64,000 bases of DNA. Source: Paraflavitalea pollutisoli (GTDB lineage Bacteria > Bacteroidota > Bacteroidia > Chitinophagales > Chitinophagaceae). Positions 53,401 to 62,279 of the stretch are shown in pieces (the first letter of the stretch is position 1; the number at the start of each line of letters is the position of its first letter). The stretch spans positions 183,474 to 247,473 of the forward strand of contig NZ_JARKMX010000006.1 in assembly GCF_029360705.1 (NCBI RefSeq). Direction: 5' to 3'. Below the pieces are notes generated by a model that ran no database searches, had not been told where the DNA came from, and was given only the letters and a program-made list of their open reading frames with translations. Both the position numbers and the translations under genes were made by a program.

Positions 53401-54431
53401 CTTCCAAAGATCCCGACGGTCAGATCGTTGCATACGGCTGGTCAAGGATTAGTGGCCCCAGTCAGTTTACGATCGCCAACCCCGCCGCAGTGACCACGGC
53501 ATTGACCAACCTGGTCGCCGGCGTTTATGTGTTCAGGCTGAAAGTAACGGATAATAAAGGCATGACGCATGAAGATGATGTTACGGTGACCGTCAATGCT
53601 GCCGGTAATCAACTGCCCGTAGCCAATGCTGGTCCGGATGTAACGATCATGTTGCCGATCAATAATACTACGCTGAACGGTTCAGCCTCCAAGGATCCGG
53701 ATGGTAGCATTGTTTCTTATGCCTGGACGAAGGTGTCGGGTCCAACCAGTTTCACGATTGTAAGTGCCACCAGTTCGATCACCGCGCTGAGCAACCTGGT
53801 ACAGGGCGTGTATGTATTCAGGCTCAAGGTGACAGACAGCAAAGGAGCAACCCATGAAGATGACGTGACGGTTACTGTTAATGCTGCGGGTAATCAACCA
53901 CCCATTGCCAATGCGGGCTCCGATGTGGTGATCAGTTTGCCGGTGAATGCCACTGTGTTGAACGGCGCCGGTTCGCGTGATGCAGACGGTACCATCGTTG
54001 CCTATGCCTGGAAAAAAGTGAGCGGACCTGGTGTATTGATCACGAATCCTAATTCGGTCTCTACCGTGGTATCCGACCTGGTAGAAGGAGTATATGTCTT
54101 CCGCTTGCAGGTGAAGGACAACAGTGGTGCTACCGCAGAAGATGACGTGACAGTCACGGTGAAAGCGAAGCCTAATGAAGCGGGCACAGCCCTCGCGGTA
54201 AAAGTGGCGCCCAACCCATCCAATAATTACTTTACCCTTCAGGTTTCCACGAATACCAATTATCCGATCACCATCGGTTTTTACAATGCACAAGGTGCAT
54301 TGGTCGATAAGGTGGTGAAGACCGGTACCAATTTTACGTTCACCATTGGTACCAGCTGGGCCAAGGGAACCTATTATTGTGTAGTGGAACAAGGAAGTGT
54401 AAGAAGATTGCTAACACTCGTAAAAGTGTAA
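50406..54431 (+). CDS. G8 / beta-helix / PA14 / PKD-repeat secreted protein (copy 2)
   Basis: 1341 residues. The N-terminus NTRRRFLQSVSLTATGMVL is a textbook Tat motif (TRRRFLQ). Domains: G8 about 58-160; beta-helix with RYGMHFHHCMDGSRG near 318 and HVSHGIKFIDNVAYNV near 355; PA14 about 635-773; five PKD/REJ-like repeats, each about 95 residues, starting near 781, 878, 973, 1068 and 1163 (N-Q-x-P-x-A-N-A-G); and a type A T9SS domain about 1265-1341 (KVAPNPSNNYFTLQV). It is a full-length paralogue of the 47460 protein up to the PA14 domain. Likely a surface-attached or secreted glycan-active protein. Confidence 0.88.
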   Translation: MKNTRRRFLQSVSLTATGMVLIPPPVGANKKLGRRTSNISCAPESTYALPGTIVSVKSGKWSDAATWGGKLPAASDTPLINAGHTVTFDMALTTVAGVNVSSGGILAFDANTSTTLQTTANVVIEGRLQMRPASVSVIQTLKFTAVDETKFVGGGMVVLATDTGLWVMGGGVLDLVGTSKTSWTRASGSIAAGATSVSVESAAGWQVGDEISITPTEAPTVGAAFSSGFEERTIKAVSGNTITLSGGSTRPHPMVNNQWTAEVVNLTRNVRIEGTPTGKGHIFIKSTQQQTIKYVAIRNFGARKDRGGSSATELVAGRYGMHFHHCMDGSRGSLVEGCVIRDGGNHSYVPHVSHGIKFIDNVAYNVMETAFWWDPGDSTHDVIYDHNIVALVRWVPGSLNMFAEDAPTFSSSGFGLNTGDGNIAKNNVVVAGGQGDHADGGAYNWEAVINEGVWIFTGNMAHNSDCGLRVWQNSTRNHVVEDFIAYHNAWGMFHGAYANSYTYTGGYFYGNGIEVKAASVNSNRVRLENITIDGAGITDYGVQVIHSPLPGERPVFLRNMTIRNCKIAAIFDSAEPEVHSTDVIQSTITGAITVAKTAAAGETIRVQPKSGQPYQVTQNGTSNIAAFAPSVWGVGKGLKGEYFNSINFTNPAMTRIDSNVSFTEWSAGVHYAITSNVYSVRWTGKIMPQYSESYTFYLGSGGGHRLWIDNKLIVDSWLEHYPDTFKSSSITLVAGQLYDIKLEYFNQDAGTGMGLLWTSPSLPLEYVPQSQLYTDAVVIPPNQGPVANAGTDIVLTLPTNNTTLNGSASYDPDGTIAAYQWTKLSGPTQFTLVNATSANSALNGLVEGTYVFRLRVTDNKGATNEDDVTVTVKAAAANQAPVANAGTDITLTLPTNSTTLNGSASKDADGKIASYAWSKVSGPTQFTIASPTAATSALTNLATGTYVFRLKVTDDKGATHEDDVTVTVIEPGNQAPVANAGTDIVITLPVNSAALNGSASKDPDGQIVAYGWSRISGPSQFTIANPAAVTTALTNLVAGVYVFRLKVTDNKGMTHEDDVTVTVNAAGNQLPVANAGPDVTIMLPINNTTLNGSASKDPDGSIVSYAWTKVSGPTSFTIVSATSSITALSNLVQGVYVFRLKVTDSKGATHEDDVTVTVNAAGNQPPIANAGSDVVISLPVNATVLNGAGSRDADGTIVAYAWKKVSGPGVLITNPNSVSTVVSDLVEGVYVFRLQVKDNSGATAEDDVTVTVKAKPNEAGTALAVKVAPNPSNNYFTLQVSTNTNYPITIGFYNAQGALVDKVVKTGTNFTFTIGTSWAKGTYYCVVEQGSVRRLLTLVKV

Positions 54432-54451
54432 ACCTCCTTGTAATTAGATAC

Positions 54452-54480
54452 AAAAGCTCCGCCATGTGCGGAGCTTTTTT
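54452..54480. terminator. Bidirectional intrinsic terminator between G8 protein 2 and ackA
   Basis: AAAAGCTCCGC (54452-54462) pairs with GCGGAGCTTTT (54468-54478) around a 5-base loop, flanked by A- and T-tracts on either side, so it works in both directions between the two convergent genes. Confidence 0.88.
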
Positions 54481-55670
54481 CATATTGTCATTGACTGACG
54501 GGCGATCTCCAGCTCTTCATTCGTCGGGATCACCAGTACTTTTACCGGCAGGTTACCGCTTTGGATAGCACGTATGCCAGTCGTAGGCATACCATTCAAC
54601 ACGGGATCGATCTCAATCCCCAGGTGGGAGAGGTTATGACAAACCAACGCCCGCATAGAGCTGTCATGTTCGCCAACCCCTGCCGTAAAGATCACCGCAT
54701 CCAATCCGTTCAGTACCGCCATATAAGCACCGATATACTTTTTGATGCGATAGGCGTAGATCGTACGGGCAAATTGTGCATCTACATTGCCTTGCTCGGC
54801 AGCCTGGTCGATGTCGCGCATATCACTGAGGCCACACAATCCCTGCAGTCCGGACTGTTTGTTCAAGACATTGTCGATATATTCCACGCTGTATCCATGG
54901 TGGATCATCAGGTGAAGAATGACTGAAGGATCAATGTCACCGCTGCGCGTACCCATGACCAATCCACTGACTGGGCTAAATCCCATGCTGGTATCCATCG
55001 GTTGATCACCCGCAATCGCCGCCGCGCTACAGCCATTGCCCAGATGGAGGCTGATCAGTTTGGCATCCTGTCGTTGCAAAAGAGCACGTGCCTGTTCCGC
55101 TACGTATTTGTGACTGATACCATGAAAGCCATAAGCCCTGATCTTGTCCTGCCTGAAATAGGACTTTGGAATGGCGTAGTGAATGGCTTCCGCAGGTAAG
55201 GCATGGTGAAAGGCTGTATCGAATACCGCTACCTGCCGCGCTTTGGGAAAGAACGCCGATGCCACTTCAATGCTCCGGTAGCTGATCGGGTTATGCATGG
55301 GCGCAAAAGGTATCAATTGTTTGATCTTCTCGAGTACCTCCGGCGTAATAAGCGCCGGACCGGCAAATTGATCGCCACCATGTACTACCCGATGGCTAAT
55401 CAACTGAATGTCATCAGGGCTTTGCAGCATGCCATGTGGTGGGTGGCTGATCAGCCGTACGATCTCTCGCATCGCGACTGCGTGATCGGCGATAGGTAGG
55501 GGTTGGTCGGATTTCGTCTCTTCTCCATGTCTGATGCTGGTGCAATGGATGGAGGAATTTTCATCACCAATCCGCTCCACAATACCTGCGCATACCAATT
55601 GTTCGGCAGGCATATCATATAGCCGGAATTTGAGAGAACTGCTACCGGCGTTGATCACTAGTACTTTCAT
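54480..55670 (-). CDS. ackA: Acetate kinase
   Basis: 396 residues from the ATG whose complement is at 55668-55670; a longer in-frame start at 55739 would overlap the phosphoketolase gene and add an atypical leader. Signature segments: VINAGSSSLKFRLYD at the start, VFDTAFHHALP near residue 145, GFHGISHKYV near 175, HLGNGCSAAAI near 205, TRSGDIDPSV near 240 and FTAGVGEHDS near 325. It turns acetyl phosphate and ADP into acetate and ATP. Downstream partner of the phosphoketolase, which starts 17 bases upstream on the same strand. Confidence 0.95.
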   Translation of the reverse strand: MKVLVINAGSSSLKFRLYDMPAEQLVCAGIVERIGDENSSIHCTSIRHGEETKSDQPLPIADHAVAMREIVRLISHPPHGMLQSPDDIQLISHRVVHGGDQFAGPALITPEVLEKIKQLIPFAPMHNPISYRSIEVASAFFPKARQVAVFDTAFHHALPAEAIHYAIPKSYFRQDKIRAYGFHGISHKYVAEQARALLQRQDAKLISLHLGNGCSAAAIAGDQPMDTSMGFSPVSGLVMGTRSGDIDPSVILHLMIHHGYSVEYIDNVLNKQSGLQGLCGLSDMRDIDQAAEQGNVDAQFARTIYAYRIKKYIGAYMAVLNGLDAVIFTAGVGEHDSSMRALVCHNLSHLGIEIDPVLNGMPTTGIRAIQSGNLPVKVLVIPTNEELEIARQSMTI

Positions 55671-55686
55671 GTATTGGTTTTCCAGA

Positions 55687-58068
55687 TTAATATTTCCAGG
55701 TCCAGTCCCGCACCTCGGGCATGTCAACACCATGTTCATTGATGTAGTTACGGTGCTGGATCAGTTTGTCCTGCATGGCCTGTTTCAAATAGCTGGCCTG
55801 GCTACCCAGGGCAGGTAGACGGTCGATCACATCCTGCACCAGGTGAAATCGATCCAGGTCATTCAGTACAGTCATGTCGAATGGTGTCGTGATGGTGCCT
55901 TCTTCCTTATAACCTCTAACATGGATATTGTCGTGGTTGGTGCTTTTATAGGTAAGCCGGTGTATCAGCCAGGGGTATCCATGAAAGGCGAAGATGACCG
56001 GTTTGTCTTTGGTAAACAGGGTGTCGAAATCATTGCTGCTAAGACCATGTGGGTGTTCGGTGGAGGGTTGTAATTTCATCAGGTCAACCACATTGACAAC
56101 CCGGATCTTCAGGTCAGGAAGGTGCTCGCGTAATATCGACACGGCCGCCAGTGTTTCCAGTGTGGGAACGTCTCCTGCACAGGCCATCACGACATCAGGT
56201 TCCTGGCCCGCATCGTTGCTGGCCCAGGTCCAAATACCAATCCCTTTGGTACAATGTACTACCGTTTCTTCCATGGTCAGCCATTGTGGCGAGGGGTGCT
56301 TGCCGGCAACCACCACATTCACATAATGCCGGCTTTGGAGGCAATGGTCCATAACAGAGAGCAGGCAATTGGCATCGGGAGGCAGGTAAACCCGGATAAC
56401 GGATGCTTTCTTGTTGACGACGTGGTCGATGAAACCCGGGTCCTGGTGCGTAAAGCCGTTGTGGTCCTGCCGCCATACGTGTGAAGCCAACAGGATGTTG
56501 AGCGAGGGTAGTTTGCGCCGCCAATCCATATGTGCTGTCATCTTCAGCCATTTGGCGTGCTGGTTGAACATGGAATCGATGATATGTACAAAAGCTTCGT
56601 AACTGTTCAACAAGCCATGACGTCCGGTGAGCAGGTATCCCTCCAGCCAACCTTCGCATTGGTGTTCACTGAGCATTTCCAGCACGCGTCCATCCTTACG
56701 TTGAAATTCGTCGGTCTCGTAGATCTCGCCGAGCCATTGCCGGTTGGTAGCTTCAAACACAGAGTTAAGGCGATTGCTGAGTGTTTCGTCGGGGCCAAAT
56801 ATCCGGAAGTTGCGGTGGGTGGCGTTGAGGTTTATTACATCCCGGATAAAGGTGCCCAATACACGGGTGTCGCCCGGGCCTATGATACCCCGCTTTTTCA
56901 ATTCTAGTCCGTAGGTCCTGAAGTCGGGCATCCGCAGGTCCTGTAATTTGCCGCCGTGCGCATAGATATTGGCACCCATTCTTTTTTCTCCCGTTGGTGC
57001 AAGTGCTGCGATGGCGTGTTGAAGGACTCCACTATCATCGAATAGTTCTTCCGGTCTGTAGCTCTTCAGCCAGGTCTCCAACTGCTGCAGGTGTTCCGGG
57101 TTGTTGGCGGGATCATTGAGCGGTACCTGGTGTGCTCGAAAGGTGTTTTCAACGGGTAATCCGTCCACCACCTTGGGACCTGTCCAGCCCTTAGGGGTTT
57201 TAAGAATGATCATTGGCCAGCAGGGGCGACTAGCATCATCTTTTCCGGCGGCATCCTGCCTGATGTTTCGTATATCGTCAAATACCCGATCCAATACATC
57301 GATCATTTGCTGGTGCATCACCATTGGGTCGTCACCGGCAATGTAATAAGGTTTCCAGCCATATCCTTTGAACAAACTGATCAATTCGTCGTAAGGAATG
57401 CGAGCCAATAAAGTAGGATTGGCGATCTTGTATCCGTTGAGGTGCAGGATAGGCAATACAACCCCATCGGTAACCGGGTTGAGAAATTTGTTACTGTGCC
57501 AGGCGGTAGCCAGGGGGCCGGTTTCTGCTTCTCCATCGCCTACCACACACGCAACTGTCAATCCGGGATTGTCGAACACGGCGCCAAAGGCATGGCTGAG
57601 GGAATAACCCAATTCGCCACCTTCATGCATCGATCCGGGGCATTCGGGCGATACATGGCTGGGTATGCCGCCGGGAAAAGAAAACTGTTTAAACAGTTTT
57701 TTCATACCAGGTTCGTCTTGGGTAATCTCTGGATATATCTCTGTATAAGCTCCTTCGAGATAGGTATTGGCCACCATGGCCGGACCACCATGACCTGGAC
57801 CTGAGATGTACAGCATGTTCAGATCCTGCTGTTTGATCACCCGGTTCAAGTGCGCATAAATAAAATTCTGTCCGGGTGTAGTACCCCAATGGCCCAGCAA
57901 CATTTGTTTTACATGGGCGATTTGCAGCGGCTCCTTCATCAACGGGTTGTCGCGCAGGTAGATCTGGCCCACCGATAAGTAGTTAGCTGCACGCCAGTAG
58001 GCATCGATTTGTTGAATAAGGTCTTGTGGTAACCGGGCAGTAGCCGGGGCTGGTGCTGTTTGTCCCAT
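55687..58068 (-). CDS. xfp: Xylulose-5-phosphate/fructose-6-phosphate phosphoketolase
   Basis: 793 residues, the usual family length. [17 protein letters not shown] near residue 80, [20 protein letters not shown] near 145, the ThDP-binding GDGEAETGP near 185 with [11 protein letters not shown] near 215, and the C-terminal DPGFIDHVV and [16 protein letters not shown] blocks. It cleaves Xu5P or Fru6P with phosphate to acetyl phosphate and a triose or tetrose phosphate. The pair with ackA gives a two-step route to acetate and ATP. N-terminal residues are Ala/Pro-rich. Confidence 0.95.
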   Translation of the reverse strand: MGQTAPAPATARLPQDLIQQIDAYWRAANYLSVGQIYLRDNPLMKEPLQIAHVKQMLLGHWGTTPGQNFIYAHLNRVIKQQDLNMLYISGPGHGGPAMVANTYLEGAYTEIYPEITQDEPGMKKLFKQFSFPGGIPSHVSPECPGSMHEGGELGYSLSHAFGAVFDNPGLTVACVVGDGEAETGPLATAWHSNKFLNPVTDGVVLPILHLNGYKIANPTLLARIPYDELISLFKGYGWKPYYIAGDDPMVMHQQMIDVLDRVFDDIRNIRQDAAGKDDASRPCWPMIILKTPKGWTGPKVVDGLPVENTFRAHQVPLNDPANNPEHLQQLETWLKSYRPEELFDDSGVLQHAIAALAPTGEKRMGANIYAHGGKLQDLRMPDFRTYGLELKKRGIIGPGDTRVLGTFIRDVINLNATHRNFRIFGPDETLSNRLNSVFEATNRQWLGEIYETDEFQRKDGRVLEMLSEHQCEGWLEGYLLTGRHGLLNSYEAFVHIIDSMFNQHAKWLKMTAHMDWRRKLPSLNILLASHVWRQDHNGFTHQDPGFIDHVVNKKASVIRVYLPPDANCLLSVMDHCLQSRHYVNVVVAGKHPSPQWLTMEETVVHCTKGIGIWTWASNDAGQEPDVVMACAGDVPTLETLAAVSILREHLPDLKIRVVNVVDLMKLQPSTEHPHGLSSNDFDTLFTKDKPVIFAFHGYPWLIHRLTYKSTNHDNIHVRGYKEEGTITTPFDMTVLNDLDRFHLVQDVIDRLPALGSQASYLKQAMQDKLIQHRNYINEHGVDMPEVRDWTWKY

Positions 58069-58353
58069 CCTGGTAGTTATTGATTAATAAAATGATTCAT
58101 CTGTCAGTGCGGCAAGGCAGATCGGGGGTGGTTGGGGGGTATTATAAATTTACTCAAGTCTTTGCAAAAACGAGGCCGCTGGTCGCCCGGTATTATAAAT
58201 GAAAAAGCAGGGGACAATAAAAACCTGTATTCAGACAATTGCTTTACCGGCAATGCCGGATGTGCGGTCCATAATGTTCAAAAAACGGTAATATCGGTAA
58301 AGAACAGCGTATCGATATATGATAATTTTAGGCGATAAAGCACTATCCCTCTT
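58069..58353. promoter_or_regulatory. Divergent promoter region with a 12-base direct repeat
   Basis: Separates the phosphoketolase and peptidase genes. GGTATTATAAAT occurs exactly at 58138-58149 and again at 58189-58200, 51 bases (about five helical turns) apart; a regulator could bind both. No exact TAnnTTTG on either strand was found. No gene is supported. Confidence 0.5.
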
Positions 58354-60669
58354 ATGCAGAAAAAGTTATACTTATTGCTGGGCATGCTGGCAGGTACCCA
58401 CTTGCTTCACGCGCAGCAAACGAACCGCTTTCAACCCAGCCATGCAGAACTGGTACAACGTTATATACGCGCTTCCCGTATAGACAGTGCCACAAAGAAT
58501 ACGGTATTCAAATCGACGGTCGCCGTCAATTGGGTAGCAGGTGGTAAGGCTGGATGGTATTGCAATGTGTTAGCCGACAGCATCCAGGAATACGTCTATA
58601 TAGATGCGATAAAGACGTCCAAACGTCCTTTGTTTGATCGGGTAAAGCTTGCCCGTGGTTTGCAGCAGGTGGGTGTGGTGGTAGACTCGCTGCGTCCATC
58701 GATAACGCAGGTAGAGCTGGAGGCAGGTAAGCCATCGATGCAATTTACTGTACAACGACAACGCTTCGAATGCAACCTCAATACCTATACGTGTACGAAG
58801 ATAGCCATGGCTACGGCGCCCGTAGCAGGTGGCAACCGGCCCCGTTTCCAAGGTAGGTTCAATAGTGGATTTCCCAATGGTGCTGTTTCTCCCGACAAGC
58901 AATGGGAGGCTTTCCTCGAAAAAGGCAACCTGTATGTGAAGCCGGCAGCTGGTGGTGCACCTGTGCAATTGACGACTGATGGCACCTCTGACAAACCTTA
59001 CGGCAGCATATATTGGAGCCCGGACAGCAAATACCTAGCGGGGTATCACATCAATATTGTGCGGGATTCCTCGGTTTACTATATTCTTACTTCCATGCCC
59101 AACACCTTCCGTGGTGTGTTGCGTTCGCAATCGTACAAACAACCCGGCGACCCCTGGACTTTGTATACCCCCTATGTGTTTTATCCATCACAACAGCAAA
59201 AGGCGGTTAAGGTCCAGGCAGAGCCGGTCGATTTCCTGAATGCACCTGAACCCCATTGGAGAGGTAATGATAGCCGATACTATTCCTACGAAAAAATGGA
59301 TCGTGGTCACCAGCGCTTTAGGGTCATCGAAGTAGATGCCAGCAATGCGTCAACGCGTACCTTGCTGGATGAGAAGACCAATACCTTCATCTATAACAGC
59401 CGGAACTATACTTCCTATTTGCCAGCTACCAATCAGTTGGTCCGTACCTCTGAGAAAGATGGCTGGAATCATATTTACCTGACGGACCTGGTTACAGGCA
59501 AAGAACAGCCGGTAACAACCGGCCAATGGGTGGTGCGTGGTGTAGACAGTATCGACGCTGGCAAGAAGGAAATCTGGTTTCGTGCCAGTGGTGTGCAGGC
59601 CGGAGAAGATCCATACAATATTCATTACTACCGGATAGGATTCGATGGCAAAAGCCTGAAATCGCTGACTCCTGCCACTGGTCATCACGTACTGACATTT
59701 TCATCGGATAAGACGTTTTATACGGATACGTATTCCCAGGTCAATGTGGCCCCGCGTACGGTATTGTACCGCACGGCCGACAGTAAAGAACTGCTGTTGC
59801 TGGAAGAAGCCGATCTGCAGGTATACAAACGGGCAGGAGTTAGTCCGCCGGAAGTATTTGTAGCAAAGGCGAGAGATGGGGTTACCGATATCTGGGGTAT
59901 CGTCAGCAAGCCTTCCGATCTGGACCCCTCCAAAAAATATCCGGTCCTGGAGAATATTTACGCTGGTCCGCATGATGCGTTTGTGCCCAAGAGCTTCGTG
60001 CCTTACAGTGAAATGCAAAGCCTGGCCGAACTGGGTTTCGTGGTGGTCATGATCGATGGCATGGGAACTGCCAACCGATCCAAAGCATTTCATGATGTAT
60101 GCTGGAAAAACATAGCGGATGCCGGTCTGCCGGATCGTATTCTCTGGATCCAGGCCCTGGCTAAAAAATATCCCTGGGTAGATGCTGAACGGGTAGGTAT
60201 TTATGGTACTTCCGCCGGTGGGCAGAATTCTACGGGGGCTTTGCTGACGCATCCCGAGTTTTACAAAGCGGCTGTGTCAGCCTGCGGTTGCCATGATAAC
60301 CGGGTCGATAAGCAATGGTGGAATGAACAATGGATGGGCTATCCGGTCGGAAAACATTATGATGACCAATCCAATGTGACCAATGCTCACAAGCTCCAAG
60401 GTAACCTTTTCCTGATAGTAGGAGAGGCAGATACCAATGTGCCTCCGGAATCGACTTACCGGGTGGCTGATGCGCTGATCAAGGCGGGCAAGAACTTCGA
60501 TTTGTTATCGGTGCCAGGTATGGGCCACAGCGATGGGGGCGTTTATGGCAGGATGCGTAAGCGCGACTTCTTTGTAAAACACCTCATGGGTGTGGAACCT
60601 CCAAACCGGAATGCTGGTGAAATACCAGCCTACGAGGAGGTTGGTCGGGAACGTTGGAGCTTCCAATAA
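58354..60669 (+). CDS. S9-family peptidase, dipeptidyl-peptidase IV-like
   Basis: 771 residues with signal peptide MQKKLYLLLGMLAGTHLLHAQ. Residues 100-500 form the DPP-IV-type beta-propeller (SPDSKYLAGYHIN, YYSYEKMDRGHQRFRV). The alpha/beta-hydrolase domain has the nucleophile Ser in IYGTSAGGQ near residue 630, the Asp in VGEADTNVPP near 690, and the His in GMGHSDGG near 728. It removes dipeptides or short peptides in the periplasm. The Glu-Glu motif diagnostic of true DPP-IV was not clearly seen, so the exact specificity is open. Followed by a strong terminator. Confidence 0.9.
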   Translation: MQKKLYLLLGMLAGTHLLHAQQTNRFQPSHAELVQRYIRASRIDSATKNTVFKSTVAVNWVAGGKAGWYCNVLADSIQEYVYIDAIKTSKRPLFDRVKLARGLQQVGVVVDSLRPSITQVELEAGKPSMQFTVQRQRFECNLNTYTCTKIAMATAPVAGGNRPRFQGRFNSGFPNGAVSPDKQWEAFLEKGNLYVKPAAGGAPVQLTTDGTSDKPYGSIYWSPDSKYLAGYHINIVRDSSVYYILTSMPNTFRGVLRSQSYKQPGDPWTLYTPYVFYPSQQQKAVKVQAEPVDFLNAPEPHWRGNDSRYYSYEKMDRGHQRFRVIEVDASNASTRTLLDEKTNTFIYNSRNYTSYLPATNQLVRTSEKDGWNHIYLTDLVTGKEQPVTTGQWVVRGVDSIDAGKKEIWFRASGVQAGEDPYNIHYYRIGFDGKSLKSLTPATGHHVLTFSSDKTFYTDTYSQVNVAPRTVLYRTADSKELLLLEEADLQVYKRAGVSPPEVFVAKARDGVTDIWGIVSKPSDLDPSKKYPVLENIYAGPHDAFVPKSFVPYSEMQSLAELGFVVVMIDGMGTANRSKAFHDVCWKNIADAGLPDRILWIQALAKKYPWVDAERVGIYGTSAGGQNSTGALLTHPEFYKAAVSACGCHDNRVDKQWWNEQWMGYPVGKHYDDQSNVTNAHKLQGNLFLIVGEADTNVPPESTYRVADALIKAGKNFDLLSVPGMGHSDGGVYGRMRKRDFFVKHLMGVEPPNRNAGEIPAYEEVGRERWSFQ

Positions 60670-60683
60670 GGCAATATTGTTGC

Positions 60684-60720
60684 ATCGCCCCGTCAGTACA
60701 CTGGCGGGGCGATTTTTTTT
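60684..60720 (+). terminator. Intrinsic terminator after the S9 peptidase
   Basis: ATCGCCCCG (60684-60692) pairs with CGGGGCGAT (60705-60713), and the inner CAG/CTG extends the stem; eight T residues follow at 60713-60720. Ends the peptidase transcript 15 bases after its stop. Confidence 0.9.
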
Positions 60721-60926
60721 GTCCTGTGCGGATTTGCCCCCGCTTTGTGCCTCAAAAGCCGGTAGACGTAGAAATGATGTAGTAAGTGATCTGTAAAATA
60801 GGGTGTTGAGTAGGTTGATGTAGTAGCAGTGATGTAGTTGATTTTTTCTGCTACAGCATCCGGCAGGTTATTTTTATAACCTGATAAGTCCTGAACCCGG
60901 ACTTGACATATATAAAATTTTGCAGG
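60721..60926. other. Intergenic region upstream of the glycosidase gene
   Basis: GTAGCAG (60823-60829) and CTGCTAC (60848-60854) form a 7-bp inverted repeat with an 18-base loop rich in T, and the element GATGTAGT recurs around it. The last bases, TTGACA at 60903 and TATAAAATTTTG up to the start codon, are AT-rich but not an exact Bacteroidota promoter. No gene seen. Confidence 0.4.
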
Positions 60927-62219
60927 ATGAAAAGAGTAATTGCCATATGTTGTTGCTGTGGTTTGTTGAACGCCACCGCACAAGCCCAGCCTTCGCCCCG
61001 ACCGACTGCTGCCATCAAAACAGAACTTCGGAAAACGTCTAATGGCTTTCAGTTGTACCGCGATGGAGAGATCTATTTTGTAAGAGGTGCTGGAGGAAGC
61101 GGTTATCCCGCCCGGATTGCTGCCTATGGTGGTAATTCCATCCGAACCTGGGGGAGTCATGGAGCAGATAAGATTTTGGATACGGCTGCCAAATATGGTT
61201 TGACAGTCCTGCTCGGACTTGATGTTGCCCGCGAGCGGCACGGGTTCAACTATGATGATACCGCGGCAGTCCGCAAACAGCTGGACAAACTGCGTCAGGA
61301 AGTCATTAAATATAAAGATCACCCGGCCTTGCTGGCCTGGGGCATTGGCAACGAGCTGAATCTGCAGTATAAAAACACCAAGGTCTGGGATGCAGTGAAT
61401 GAAATCTCCAAGATGATCCATGAACTGGATCCCAACCACCCCACCACCACGGTGTTGGCAGGCGTCAATAAAAACGTCGTAGACCTGCTGAAGACGAAGA
61501 CAACAGACATCGATCTATTGTCGGTTAATACTTATGGCGGACTGGCAGGGTTACCCCGTACCCTGCGTGAGTCGGGCTGGGAGGGTGCTTATATGGTGAC
61601 GGAATGGGGACCTACCGGACATTGGGAGGGGTTGGAAACTGAATGGAAATCTCCTATTGAAGAAACCAGCAGCGAGAAGGCGGCCGTGTACAAGAGCCGG
61701 TATGAGTATTCTGTGGAGCGGGATCGTGCCAAATGTTTAGGCTCTTATGTCTTTTTGTGGGGACAGAAGCAGGAGCGTACACCCACCTGGTACGGACTGT
61801 TTACCGAACAGGGCGAAGAATCGGAAGTGATCGATGTGATGCAGTACCTCTGGTCCGGAAAATGGCCTGCCAACAAAGCGCCGCACCTGTATTCGTTACA
61901 ACTGGATAATAAAAAATCGACAGATAATATTTATGTGAAGCCGGGAACCAGCTATTCGGCGTTTGCCGTGGCTGCCGATCCCGATAAGGATAAATTGTCG
62001 TGGAGGTGGGAGGTGATGCCAGAGCCCACACAGCTGAGCGAAGGGGGCGATTTTGAAGCCAGGCCCAAACCCATACCAGGATTGGCGGCGGCAGCTGGCG
62101 ATGGAAAGGCGACTTTAAAAACGCCGGTCAAAGAGGGCGCCTACCGCTTATTTGTCTATGTAACAGATGGTAACAACAATGTAGCTACCGCAAATATTCC
62201 CTTTTTTGTAAAGCCCTGA
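60927..62219 (+). CDS. Secreted TIM-barrel glycosidase (GH2/GH5/GH72-like clan) with C-terminal Ig-like domain
   Basis: 430 residues from the ATG at 60927 behind GCAGG; an earlier TTG (60903) is in frame but unlikely. Signal peptide RVIAICCCCGLLNATAQAQ with four Cys in a row. Barrel motifs: IRTWGSHGADKILD near 75, the acid/base Glu in WGIGNELNLQ near 135, and the nucleophile Glu in MVTEWGPTGHW near 225, the usual clan GH-A pair. Residues 330-430 form a cadherin/Ig-like domain (ADPDKDKLSWRWEV). Probable beta-glucan- or beta-glycan-acting enzyme; the family cannot be fixed without a search. Confidence 0.82.
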   Translation: MKRVIAICCCCGLLNATAQAQPSPRPTAAIKTELRKTSNGFQLYRDGEIYFVRGAGGSGYPARIAAYGGNSIRTWGSHGADKILDTAAKYGLTVLLGLDVARERHGFNYDDTAAVRKQLDKLRQEVIKYKDHPALLAWGIGNELNLQYKNTKVWDAVNEISKMIHELDPNHPTTTVLAGVNKNVVDLLKTKTTDIDLLSVNTYGGLAGLPRTLRESGWEGAYMVTEWGPTGHWEGLETEWKSPIEETSSEKAAVYKSRYEYSVERDRAKCLGSYVFLWGQKQERTPTWYGLFTEQGEESEVIDVMQYLWSGKWPANKAPHLYSLQLDNKKSTDNIYVKPGTSYSAFAVAADPDKDKLSWRWEVMPEPTQLSEGGDFEARPKPIPGLAAAAGDGKATLKTPVKEGAYRLFVYVTDGNNNVATANIPFFVKP

Positions 62220-62237
62220 TCCCTGCCGGATTATGCT

Positions 62238-62273
62238 TATTTTTAAGTGGGCAGCATTGCCCACTTAAAAATA
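62238..62273 (+). other. Perfect 16-bp inverted repeat, reversed tract polarity
   Basis: Bases 62238-62253 are the exact complement of 62258-62273, with a 4-base loop GCAT. The T-tract lies before the GC core and the A-tract after it, the opposite of an intrinsic terminator on either strand. The hairpin ends 6 bases before the ATG at 62280, where it could cover the ribosome-binding region of the following gene. Confidence 0.75.
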
Positions 62274-62279
62274 GCTCCC

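Noticed and set aside
52748..54175. Regularly spaced DNA repeats as a CRISPR array
   Set aside because: The repeats are 285 bases long, in frame, and encode PKD-type domains; no short repeats separated by unique spacers occur anywhere in the window.
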